64,000 nucleotides of DNA from Arthrobacter sp. ISL-5 (GTDB taxonomy: Bacteria > Actinomycetota > Actinomycetes > Actinomycetales > Micrococcaceae): positions 62,001 through 126,000 of the forward strand of contig NZ_JAGGPM010000043.1 of NCBI RefSeq assembly GCF_018613835.1. Reading direction: 5' to 3'. Both the position numbers and the translations under genes were made by a program. The notes under the pieces were generated by a model. That model ran no database searches. It worked only from the letters and a program-made list of their open reading frames with translations, and was not told the origin of the DNA. Below, piece by piece: positions 34,366 to 42,136 of this stretch. Positions within the stretch are counted from its first letter, which is position 1. Each line of letters begins with the position of its first letter.

Positions 34366-34518
34366 ATGGCTGAACATGTAGTTGGTACCGGATCGGAGTC
34401 CTTTTGGACGAGGGCCACGAACGTCGACCCCGGCTGTAGCTGCCCGCGATGGCGTTACCATCCCGTGTACCCAAAACCCACTGATCCGCACTGCCCTAAA
34501 CACGGCGATAACGGCTGA
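34366..34518 (+). CDS. Small cysteine-containing protein (possible zinc-binding)
   Basis: A 50-aa frame reads MAEHVVGTGSESFWTRATNV and then CSCPRWRYHPVYP and DPHCPKHGDNG. The C-x-C and C-x2-H spacing could bind one zinc ion. It begins 8 nt after the DUF1508 stop, which suggests co-transcription, but no clear ribosome binding site is seen. The peptide composition looks protein-like rather than random. I do not recognise a named family. Confidence 0.45.
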   Translation: MAEHVVGTGSESFWTRATNVDPGCSCPRWRYHPVYPKPTDPHCPKHGDNG

Positions 34519-34538
34519 TTCCGGGGAGAGGCTAACGG

Positions 34539-34925
34539 CTAATAGATCTCGGTGATGTGCGACCAGACCGCCCGCCAGGCACCGTCGGTCAGCTCATAGA
34601 GGTCCGTGTGCCAGTAGTTGGCTGGGGGCATCGGAGATCCTCCGAAGATCACTTCCCGGCGTGCCCGACAGCGCAGAACGGCGGCGTCCCCGTGAAACCG
34701 CACAGCGATGTCTCCTGGTTCCCACCGCACATACTTGACGGTTCCGGACTCCACCGCAGAGAGGTACTCGTCCCGACTCATGTTCTCGCCGATCGCCGTG
34801 ATGATCTGAAAGGCCGGACTGTGAAGTAACCGGGCGACAGCCATATCTCCTGAGACCAGAGCCTGAATCCGAGTTCGTTCGACTGAGCGCAGCTGCTCTG
34901 TTGGATCTGCCAGCGGGTTGTTCAT
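34539..34925 (-). CDS. NTF2-like/DUF4440 protein
   Basis: A 128-aa SnoaL/NTF2-fold protein with a pattern of RIQALVSGDMAVARLLHSPA, MSRDEYLSAVESGTVKY, VRFHGDAAVLRCRA and a final W.AVWSHIT strand. Proteins of this type are ligand-binding or weak hydrolases/isomerases of unknown substrate. AAAGGA lies 5 nt upstream of ATG 34925. A related but damaged gene lies at 36236-36616, on the other side of the sigma factor gene. Confidence 0.82.
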   Translation of the reverse strand: MNNPLADPTEQLRSVERTRIQALVSGDMAVARLLHSPAFQIITAIGENMSRDEYLSAVESGTVKYVRWEPGDIAVRFHGDAAVLRCRARREVIFGGSPMPPANYWHTDLYELTDGAWRAVWSHITEIY

Positions 34926-35244
34926 TGTTCCTTTCATCCGGCCGGATGCGAACGTTTCGAGGTAGCCGAAGACAAGTTGGCTTATATTTTGGCACGACAG
35001 GGGAGAGGCAGGGTTCCAGCGGCTTTCTTGCTCTCTCCGTTCCGTTCCGGCGCCGAATCCAAGCCGCGATGAGGCTTGTTGTCCACACGAATAAGGATTC
35101 CAGTTCGGCTGGTATCACGTCATTTATGAAGATAATTCGGGAGATTGTCTACATGTGAGTAGGATCACTACCTGGGGGAAAGACACAGTCTCAACGTGGA
35201 GGACATGTGGAAAAGATCCGCCTTAGTGTGATGACGGCCTTGAT

Positions 35245-36216
35245 GTGAACGCTCACGACGTGGCCGAGACCCGGGAGAGCGCCTCTGTGACCCTCTCTGA
35301 TCCGGACGGTGAGGCCGGAATTGTCCGGGCCAGCGCCGCGGCGGACCCTCATGCGATGACGATGCTGCACCTGGAACATTGGGATGCCGGCGTTGCTTTT
35401 GCCTACAGCCTGACCAGGGACCATAACGACGCCGAAGAACTGGCGGCACATGCCTTCCTCAAAGTCCTGTCGGCTATGCGGTCAGGGAAGGGCCCCTCAG
35501 GACCCTTTCGTCCCTACTTTTTCCGTGCGATCCGTACCAGCACAGCGGATCACTGGCGCAGGCGAAGCTACGAATACGCCACGGAACACGTTCCCGAAAC
35601 TTCTGCCGAAGACGGTGGATATGCATATGTCGACGGAAAGCGGGAACGGGACATGGCATCGCGGGCCTTCGCGGCGCTTCCCCGGCGATGGCAGCAGGTT
35701 CTTTGGCATGTTGATGTGGTTGGGCTGCGACCACGGCAACTGGCGCCGATCCTGGAAATTGAGGCCAACGCGGTTTCCGCGTTGGTGCGAAGGGCGCGCC
35801 GTGGACTGCGCGAAGCCTATCTCGTTGAATATGTCGGGAGTGCAGCCGGGGAACGATGCCGGGAGTATTTGCCGCTGCTGGCCCGTATGGTGATGGATAC
35901 CGCCTCGCGCCGAGACATTCTGAAGGTGAATCTTCACCGCCATATCTGTTCGGACTGTACAGCGGCCGTGCAGGGCCTGCGTGAAGTGCATTCACGAATG
36001 CGGGCTGCCGGCACGCCGCTGGTCTTTGGTGCAGTGATTTCGATGCACATGGCAGGGCACTTGGATTCCGGCATATCCGTCCAGGGGTTCCTTCACGCTT
36101 CCGGCGTAGCCGATGTGGTCGATCGAATGAGCACCCTCACGGACGTGAAGAAGGCGATTCTCGGGGCGGCCGTGCCAGTGCTGCATGCGTTGGCGCGCAC
36201 ATTGGGACTTCGTTAA
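35245..36216 (+). CDS. ECF-like sigma-70 family RNA polymerase sigma factor
   Basis: A 323-aa sigma factor. Region 2 reads AYSLTRDHNDAEELAAHAFL and KVLSAMRSGKGPSGPFRPYF, with FRAIRTSTADHWRRRS. Region 4 is AFAALPRRWQQVLWHVDVVG then LRPRQLAPILEIEANAVSAL and VRRARRGLREAYL. A C-terminal extension (about residues 190-323) carries a zinc-finger-like H-x3-C-x2-C set (HRHICSDC), as in actinobacterial sigma factors with a built-in anti-sigma-like domain. The start is GTG with only a weak ribosome binding site. No separate anti-sigma gene is adjacent, so regulation may be through the C-terminus. Confidence 0.87.
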   Translation: MNAHDVAETRESASVTLSDPDGEAGIVRASAAADPHAMTMLHLEHWDAGVAFAYSLTRDHNDAEELAAHAFLKVLSAMRSGKGPSGPFRPYFFRAIRTSTADHWRRRSYEYATEHVPETSAEDGGYAYVDGKRERDMASRAFAALPRRWQQVLWHVDVVGLRPRQLAPILEIEANAVSALVRRARRGLREAYLVEYVGSAAGERCREYLPLLARMVMDTASRRDILKVNLHRHICSDCTAAVQGLREVHSRMRAAGTPLVFGAVISMHMAGHLDSGISVQGFLHASGVADVVDRMSTLTDVKKAILGAAVPVLHALARTLGLR

Positions 36217-36235
36217 CCGTTCCAGTTCCGAAGAC

Positions 36236-36616
36236 TCATCGGGCCGCTGTGGCCTGAGACCACACCGCCTGCCAGATGGGCCCCTTCCTCTCATAGCAGT
36301 GAGTGTGCCAGTACGCGCTGCGCGGGACAGCCTGACCATCATAGGTGGCCTCAAGTTCGGCCCGGTATCGAAGTATCGCCAAGTCACCGCTGACGCGAAC
36401 CGACATCTCTCCGGGTTCGAATATTGCGTAGTCAATGCGGCCGCTCTCTATCGCACCGAGATACTGATCCCGTGTCATCGAAACCCCGCCCGGCGTGACC
36501 AGATGGAAGTCCTGGCTGTGGAGCCACGGCTTACCGACCGCATCCTGCCGTATTCCCGGGCTCCTGGGTTCGCGCAGCAGAAAGCTGGTATTCCTCCTCA
36601 AACCAAGTATCAGCAT
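36236..36616 (-). pseudogene. NTF2-like/DUF4440 paralogue with degraded N-terminus
   Basis: The C-terminal 90 codons parallel the intact gene at 34539-34925: MTRDQYLGAIESGRIDY, FEPGEMSVRVSGDLAILRYR and SAYWHTHCYERKGPIWQAVW. Upstream of LHSQDF the reading frame is no longer family-like; a more plausible N-terminal sequence (EEYQLSAARTQ) appears in another frame that stops early. A frameshift near 36520 is likely, but use of an alternative start cannot be ruled out. Confidence 0.6.
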
Positions 36617-36672
36617 TGGCAGAAGAAGCTACGGATAACGACTGGGTGCCGAACGTTCCGCGCATATAGTTC

Positions 36673-36751
36673 GATGTCTTCGTAGCTGACGACCGCTCCA
36701 GTGCAGCACCAGTGGCCGGCCGCCGGTAGTGGTGTCTTGGTGTCTGTGGAA
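36673..36751. repeat. Diverged repeat, copy B
   Basis: Partner of 6814-6891 (roughly 82 percent identity over 79 bp with one indel). The two copies lie 30 kb apart, one near each end of the accessory segment. Confidence 0.5.
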
Positions 36752-36924
36752 AACGGATGCGATTGCAGCCCCTGCGGGCGGGCGCTGGCGATGGAAGCGT
36801 GTCATCGACTGTGCGACGCGGACTCTTCGGCGTGTCCCTGTTTAGGTCGTGAGTGCGGCCGCCGCAGGTGGGCGCGGTGCGGTAAGTCTGGCTGTGCCCT
36901 ATCGGCTCCCTATGTGTGAGAGGG

Positions 36925-36955
36925 GAGATGCCAAGGTGTCAGGCATCTCGTCTCT
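36925..36955 (+). terminator. Candidate rho-independent hairpin
   Basis: GAGATGCC and GGCATCTC (8 bp, 9-nt loop) are followed by GTCTCTTTT. No gene is assigned directly upstream on the plus strand, so it may belong to lost sequence. Confidence 0.4.
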
Positions 36956-37319
36956 TTTCCATCACGGGGTCGGAACTCGACAGTTAGTGAACATGTGGTG
37001 ATCGCAGTGATGTGAGCCTTTTTGTGCTGATTTAGCAGGGATCTTTTCTCCTCATCTATGGTCGCAAAACCTGCCCTTGCATAGACCGCCGGGAGCCGGG
37101 AAGACCATGCTGTCAAAGGTCCCAAAACAGCTTTCTGCGTAGGCGCAGCCATCGAGAGGCACTCTTGAAGCCCCTGGCTACGATGAGAGCTGGGGAGGCC
37201 CGAACTAAGTCCCGCCTTGTAAAAGGCCCTCAAGCCCGGGGACAAAGCGCGGGTCATTCTCGCCGTAAAGTCGTCGCGTTCCTAAGGACTCCCGGCCGTC
37301 TCAAGGGCTCACTCGATGA

Positions 37320-37507
37320 TTGCGAAGAACTCCGAGTTCATGAGGGCTCATTGAGAATGACTACAAGAGGCGGATCGCGGCGTCCTCGTTCCATCCCGCT
37401 GATGTAGGTGCGGTCGATCTTGACATGATTGGCGAAGGCTTCCTGGGATCATCACCTGCGTTGATGACGCAGGTCGCGCGTGCGTTGCGATGCACCAAAC
37501 TGCTCAT
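37320..37507 (-). pseudogene. XRE-family regulator remnant
   Basis: The minus strand encodes SQEAFANHVKIDRTYISGME then RGRRDPPL, the second half of an XRE helix-turn-helix. The N-terminal helix (QARGL-type segment) is missing between a possible start at 37507 (MSSLVHRNARA) and SQEAF, and the frame shifts again after LNE. It is a short decayed regulator close to the right edge of the accessory segment. Confidence 0.55.
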
Positions 37508-37628
37508 AGATGAAGCGATTTCGATAGGTCGCCGAAGAGTCCTCGGACTATGAGCATATTGAAGCGTTCGGGGTCATGAAAACGTTCGATCCGTTCTCTG
37601 GATGCTTATTAGACCTGGAGGAGCCCAC

Positions 37629-37970
37629 ATGCACGAAGACGAATGGCTCGGCGTCGCCGCTGCGGCCGAGCGCCATCATTGCAGCACCAAGACCATTTGG
37701 CGACGTATCAAGCAGGGTGGTTTGCCGGCGCGCACTGAGAAGATGAGTGGCCGCGACGGTCGCCCGGTCATCAAGACGATGATCCGAGTCGCCGACCTGA
37801 ACGACGCATTCGGACGGACTGCACACGACGACCATGTCCGGAAGGTCTGTGAGGCTGCGCCTCCGTTGACAGCCGAGCAGGTGACCGTCATTGGCAAGGT
37901 GCTCCTGGACCATCTCCAAGAGCGTGACGCCAAGCGACGAAGCTCCGGCGGAGCTGGACCGTCGATGTAG
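37629..37970 (+). CDS. Helix-turn-helix (excisionase-like) DNA-binding protein
   Basis: A 113-aa protein. The N-terminal MerR/Xis-like HTH reads WLGVAAAAERHHCSTKTIWR then RIKQGGLPARTEKMSGRDGR, typical of HTH_17 excisionase-type domains. A short helical tail rich in Lys/Arg follows. GGAGG lies 7 nt before ATG 37629. Proteins of this type help integrases excise mobile elements or act as small regulators; no integrase gene is visible in the window. It is followed by a palindrome at 37972. Confidence 0.7.
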   Translation: MHEDEWLGVAAAAERHHCSTKTIWRRIKQGGLPARTEKMSGRDGRPVIKTMIRVADLNDAFGRTAHDDHVRKVCEAAPPLTAEQVTVIGKVLLDHLQERDAKRRSSGGAGPSM

Positions 37971-37971
37971 A

Positions 37972-37988
37972 GGACCGACGGTCGGTCC
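37972..37988. promoter_or_regulatory. 17-bp perfect palindrome after the HTH gene
   Basis: GGACCGACGGTCGGTCC is an inverted repeat around one central base, 2 nt after the HTH-gene stop. It can compete with a second stem, GACCGTCG/CGACGGTC. It may be an operator, terminator or a recombination site; the sequence alone cannot decide. Confidence 0.35.
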
Positions 37989-38208
37989 CGGTTCTCCAGA
38001 GCGGCCTTGCCGCTCGACCGCTCTTCGGCGGCCTGGCGGACGGCCTCTCCCTTCGACTGCGTCCCTTCCAAGTTGAAGTCCACAGGTCGTACTCTGGTCC
38101 GTAGGCAGGGCGCGTTGTGGTGACGTCCTCCGGGCGAGAAACGACCGCTGACCTGCGGAAACGCGCCCCTTCTCACTATCTAAAGTTCAACGTATCTAAC
38201 GTGTGTAG

Positions 38209-38376
38209 TCTGGCTACTTCGACCGGTCCCTCAATGCCTACGGCAGGGAGGGGGAGGAATGCCGACGCTGCGCCGCAGCGGGGATTGTCAGCCTGATGAA
38301 GCGCGAGCAGTTCATGAACCGGTCCTCCTACACGTGCCCCGTGTGCCAGCCGCGGCCCCGGAACGGCCGCTGGTGA
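38209..38376 (+). pseudogene. mutM: Formamidopyrimidine-DNA glycosylase (MutM/Fpg) C-terminal remnant
   Basis: The frame SGYFDRSLNAYGREGEECRR, then MKREQFMNRSSYTCPVCQ and the end RPRNGRW matches the C-terminal zinc finger (four cysteines: CRRC and CPVC) and H2TH-following region of Fpg, which excises oxidised guanine. Directly upstream, at 38206, is a TAG, and no other part of Fpg is present. In related actinobacteria the order is rnc-mutM-smc-ftsY, and here smc follows as expected. The gene has therefore lost about 80 percent of its length at the accessory/core junction. Confidence 0.8.
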
Positions 38377-38399
38377 CCATTGCCACCGGCCGTTCCGGG
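38357..38399. terminator. Hairpin at the end of the mutM remnant
   Basis: CCCGGAACGGCCG (38357-38369) pairs perfectly with CGGCCGTTCCGGG (38387-38399), a 13-bp stem that includes the last codons of mutM. It is a plausible terminator retained from the native locus, and it isolates smc from upstream transcription. Confidence 0.55.
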
Positions 38400-38486
38400 C
38401 CGTAAATCCGGGGATCCCGGCCGCGTGGCAGTAGATTTAGGGCAGGACAAGCAGCCGCTGCCGCCACTCAGGAGATCCGAAAAACC

Positions 38487-41400
38487 TTGCACCTCAAAAG
38501 TCTGACCGTCCGTGGCTTCAAGTCGTTTGCATCCGCAACGACCTTCGACTTTGAGCCCGGAGTCACCGCTGTGGTGGGCCCCAACGGCTCGGGCAAGTCG
38601 AACGTGGTGGATGCCCTGGCCTGGGTCATGGGGGAGCAAGGTGCCAAAACCCTGCGCGGCGGCAAGATGGAAGACGTCATTTTCGCCGGTACCTCCGGCC
38701 GGCCGCCGCTGGGCCGCGCGCACGTCTCGCTCACCATCGACAACACTGACGGCGCACTTCCCATCGAGTACAGCGAAGTCACGATCTCCCGCACGCTGTT
38801 CCGTACCGGCGGCTCGGAATACGCCATCAACGGGGCCGGCTGCCGGCTGCTGGACATCCAGGAGCTGCTCTCCGATTCGGGCCTGGGACGCGAGATGCAT
38901 GTCATTGTGGGCCAGGGCCAGCTCGACAAGGTCCTGCACGCCACGCCCGAGGACCGGCGCGGCTTCATTGAGGAAGCCGCCGGCATCCTCAAGCACCGGC
39001 GCCGCAAGGAGAAGACGGTCCGCAAGCTGGAGGCCATGCAGGCCAACCTCCAGCGGCTCAGCGACCTCACGGGAGAAATCAGGCGGCAGCTGACGCCGCT
39101 CGGCAAGCAGGCGGAGGTTGCCCGGCGTGCCCAGACCGTCCAGTTCGAGGTCCGGGATGCCCGGGCCAGGCTGCTGGCCGATGACCTCGTCCAGCTGCGG
39201 AACATCCTCGCCCAGGACGTCGCCGACGAATCCGCCCTCAAGGCCCGCCGCGCCGTCGTGGAACAGGAACTCGAGGCCGGCCGCCAGCGCCAGGCCGTCC
39301 TGGAACGGCTCGCGGCGGAAGCGACCCCCCGCCTCAATGCCGCCCGGGACACGTGGTACCAGCTGTCCGCAGGCCGCGAACGGCTGCGATCGCTTGGATC
39401 GCTGGCCCGGGAGCGCCACCGCCTGCTGGGCTCGGCGGACGCAGCGCCGGACCCCGGCCGCGACCCGGAGCAGCTGGAAAAGCAGGCCGCCCGCGTCCGG
39501 GGCGAACAGGCTGAGCTCGAACGGGACATCGTCAACCGGCGCAGTGCCCTCGAGGCAGCCACCCGCGCAAAAACCGAAGCGGAAAACGCCGCAGCCGCCG
39601 AAGAGAAGCGCCTCACGGCGGCGCTGCGCGCGGCGGCGGACCGTCGTGAAGGCCTGGCCAGGCTGGCCGGCCAGGTGGGTGCGGCGAGGTCACGCGTGGA
39701 ATCGGCGCAGGCTGAAGTCGGCAGGCTCCGCGAATCACTCGCCGCCGGTGATGAGCGGCGGCGGCGGGCACAGACCGAGTTCACGGCGCTTGAATCCCAG
39801 GTCGCGGGCGTCGAAGACGGCGAGGAGTCCCTCGACGCGGAATACGAGGAAGCCAGCGCCGCGCTGGACGCCGTCCTGGCCGAGATCGAATCGCTCAGGG
39901 GTTCCGAAAGGGAAGCCGTGCGTGAACGCGACACCCTCAAGGCCCGGCGCGAGGCCCTGCAGCTCGGCCTCAACCGCAAGGACGGTTCCGAGCATGCCCT
40001 CGGTGCCGGACTGCCCGGCATCGTCGGATCGCTGGCCTCCGCCCTGGCCGTTGAAGCCGGGTATGAGGCAGCCGTTGCCGCCGCCCTCGGCAGCGCCTCG
40101 GACGCCGTCGTCGTGCAGGACAGCGGAACGGCTGCGGCACTGGTGCAGCTCCTAAAGGACGACGACGCGGGCCGGGCCACGCTCCTGCTCGAATCGCCGC
40201 CGGCCGCACACTCCGCTGCTGCTGACCGGACCGCGGACCGCGGAACGTTGCCGGCAGGTGCCCGCTGGGCCGCGGACCTGGTCGACGCCGCCGGTGCTGC
40301 CGCGGCGGCGGTACAAAACTTGCTCTCGGCGACGGCAGTCGTCGGGGACCTGGACGCGGCGGCGAGCCTGATCGCCGGGCGGCCGGACCTCACGGCCGTC
40401 ACGCATGCGGGTGACGTGTTCACGTCACTGACCGTCACCGGCGGTTCCGCCAAGGCGCCGTCGCTGCTTGAGGTGCAGGCCGCCGTCGACGACGCCGGGT
40501 CACGGCTGGAGGCCGTCACGGCCACACTGGAGCAAAGCCGCTTTGCGCTCGCCGCCGCAGAGGCCCGGCGCGCTGAGGCGCAGGACCGGGCGGACGCCGC
40601 GCTGGAAAGGCTGCATGAATCCGACGCGCGCCTCGCGGCGGTGGCTGAACGGCTGGGGCACCTGAACTCCGTCCTGCGCAGCGCCGTGGGAGAGAGCGAA
40701 CGGCTGGCCGCGTCCCTGGCGCGGGCCGAGGCCAACATCGGAACGGAGCAGGAGGCCCTGGCCGGGATCGCCGCGCGGCTGGCGGCGGCCCAGGACGCCC
40801 CGGCCGAGGAAGAACCGTCCACTGAAAACCGTGACGCACTGGCACTCGCCGCGTCCCTGGCCCGGTCTGCCGAGATGGACGCCCGCCTGTCGCTGCGAAC
40901 CGGCGAAGAGCAGCTGGCGGCAATCGGCAACAGGGCGTCGTCCCTGGAGCGGGCGGCGGCCTCGGAACGCCGTGCCCGGCAAGAGGCAGCCGAGCGGGCC
41001 CGCCGTCGAAGGATCCAGGCCGGACGGGCGGCAGCCGTATCCGCCGCGGTGGAGCAGATCATCCGGTTCAGCGATGTCTCCGTTGAACTCGCCGGACACG
41101 AGCGTGACCTCGCCGAGCAGAACAGGGAGCAGCGGGACAGTGAGCTGGCGGCCGTCCGCACCGCCAACGACGCCCTGGCCCGGGAACTGGCTGAACTGAC
41201 GGATTCCGTGCACCGCGATGAGCTGGCGCGGGCACAGCAGCGGCTCCGGATCGAGGCGCTGGAGACAAAGTCGGTGGAAGAGCTCGGGCTCACTGCGGAC
41301 CAGCTGGTGGCGGACTACGGGCCGGACCAGCCGGTACCCGTGCCGGCTGAGGCGTCCGCGGACAAGTGGGCAGCCCCGAGGGCGCCGGTTGATGACGACG

Positions 41401-42086
41401 GCAAGCCCCTCGCGGAGGGCAAGCCCTTTGTCCGCGCGGAGCAGGAAAAGCGGCTCCGCAAGGCCGAACGCGACCTGTCATCCCTGGGGAAGGTCAACCC
41501 GCTGGCGCTGGAGGAATTCGCGGCACTGGAGGAGAGGCACCAGTTCCTTAATACCCAGCTGGAGGACCTCAAAGCCAGCCGCAAGGACCTGCTGGACATC
41601 ATCAAGGAAGTCGACGACCGCGTGCAGAAGGTCTTCGCGGAAGCCTTCGCCGACACGTCAGCACAGTTCGTGCGGGTCTTCGCCAGGCTGTTTCCCGGCG
41701 GCGAAGGCAGGCTCGTCCTGACCGACCCCGGCGACATGCTGACCACCGGCATCGAGGTCGAAGCCAGACCCGCCGGGAAGAAAATCAAGCGGCTCTCCCT
41801 GCTCTCCGGCGGCGAACGGTCCCTGACCGCGGTGGCCCTGCTTGTGGCGATCTTCAAGGCTCGGCCCTCGCCGTTCTATGTCATGGACGAGGTCGAGGCC
41901 GCGTTGGATGACACCAACCTGGGCCGGCTCATTACGATCTTTGAAGAACTCCGCGAGTCCAGCCAGCTGATCGTGATCACCCACCAGAAGCGGACCATGG
42001 AAGTGGCGGACGCCCTTTACGGCGTGACCATGAGGGGCGACGGCGTCTCCACCGTCATCAGCCAGCGCCTAGGAGCCGAAGTCTAG
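38487..42086 (+). CDS. smc: Chromosome segregation protein SMC
   Basis: A 1199-aa SMC ATPase, normal length. Walker A is GPNGSGKSN (residues 31-39), the Q-loop follows, two long coiled coils flank the hinge (about 500-660, GLPGIVGSLASALAVEAGYE), the ABC signature is LSGGERS (1106-1112) and Walker B is FYVMDEVEAALDD (catalytic Asp1134/Glu1135). It forms condensin with ScpA/ScpB and organises chromosome arms. The start is TTG (MHLKSLTVRGFKSF); no better ATG exists. It is probably co-transcribed with ftsY 50 nt downstream. Confidence 0.97.
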   Translation: MHLKSLTVRGFKSFASATTFDFEPGVTAVVGPNGSGKSNVVDALAWVMGEQGAKTLRGGKMEDVIFAGTSGRPPLGRAHVSLTIDNTDGALPIEYSEVTISRTLFRTGGSEYAINGAGCRLLDIQELLSDSGLGREMHVIVGQGQLDKVLHATPEDRRGFIEEAAGILKHRRRKEKTVRKLEAMQANLQRLSDLTGEIRRQLTPLGKQAEVARRAQTVQFEVRDARARLLADDLVQLRNILAQDVADESALKARRAVVEQELEAGRQRQAVLERLAAEATPRLNAARDTWYQLSAGRERLRSLGSLARERHRLLGSADAAPDPGRDPEQLEKQAARVRGEQAELERDIVNRRSALEAATRAKTEAENAAAAEEKRLTAALRAAADRREGLARLAGQVGAARSRVESAQAEVGRLRESLAAGDERRRRAQTEFTALESQVAGVEDGEESLDAEYEEASAALDAVLAEIESLRGSEREAVRERDTLKARREALQLGLNRKDGSEHALGAGLPGIVGSLASALAVEAGYEAAVAAALGSASDAVVVQDSGTAAALVQLLKDDDAGRATLLLESPPAAHSAAADRTADRGTLPAGARWAADLVDAAGAAAAAVQNLLSATAVVGDLDAAASLIAGRPDLTAVTHAGDVFTSLTVTGGSAKAPSLLEVQAAVDDAGSRLEAVTATLEQSRFALAAAEARRAEAQDRADAALERLHESDARLAAVAERLGHLNSVLRSAVGESERLAASLARAEANIGTEQEALAGIAARLAAAQDAPAEEEPSTENRDALALAASLARSAEMDARLSLRTGEEQLAAIGNRASSLERAAASERRARQEAAERARRRRIQAGRAAAVSAAVEQIIRFSDVSVELAGHERDLAEQNREQRDSELAAVRTANDALARELAELTDSVHRDELARAQQRLRIEALETKSVEELGLTADQLVADYGPDQPVPVPAEASADKWAAPRAPVDDDGKPLAEGKPFVRAEQEKRLRKAERDLSSLGKVNPLALEEFAALEERHQFLNTQLEDLKASRKDLLDIIKEVDDRVQKVFAEAFADTSAQFVRVFARLFPGGEGRLVLTDPGDMLTTGIEVEARPAGKKIKRLSLLSGGERSLTAVALLVAIFKARPSPFYVMDEVEAALDDTNLGRLITIFEELRESSQLIVITHQKRTMEVADALYGVTMRGDGVSTVISQRLGAEV

Positions 42087-42136
42087 GCAGCAGGCGTTGT
42101 CCGCACCGCCCGCGGCTGTTGTGAGAAGCTAGGGGA

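Larger units (their letters stand above)
36617..37319. other. Gene-poor stretch with diverged repeat
   Basis: No supportable gene on either strand. It holds the second copy of a diverged repeat (36673-36751) and a small hairpin at 36925-36949. The open frame at 36910-37257 on the minus strand has no family features. Confidence 0.45.

Noticed and set aside
36910..37257. A 115-codon minus-strand frame
   Set aside because: No ribosome binding site, no family features, and it lies in a region of decayed sequence.
20248..37970. Chromosomal integron
   Set aside because: No integron integrase and no attC-like pairs (GTTRRRY/RYYYAAC) between genes were found, and genes are on both strands.
37891..38076. 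Short plus-strand frame between the HTH gene and mutM remnant
   Set aside because: It overlaps the HTH gene in another frame and crosses the palindrome, without coding features.
38468..41293. A 941-codon serine/alanine/arginine-rich frame antisense to smc
   Set aside because: It is a composition shadow of the SMC coding frame in high-GC DNA and has no domain features.
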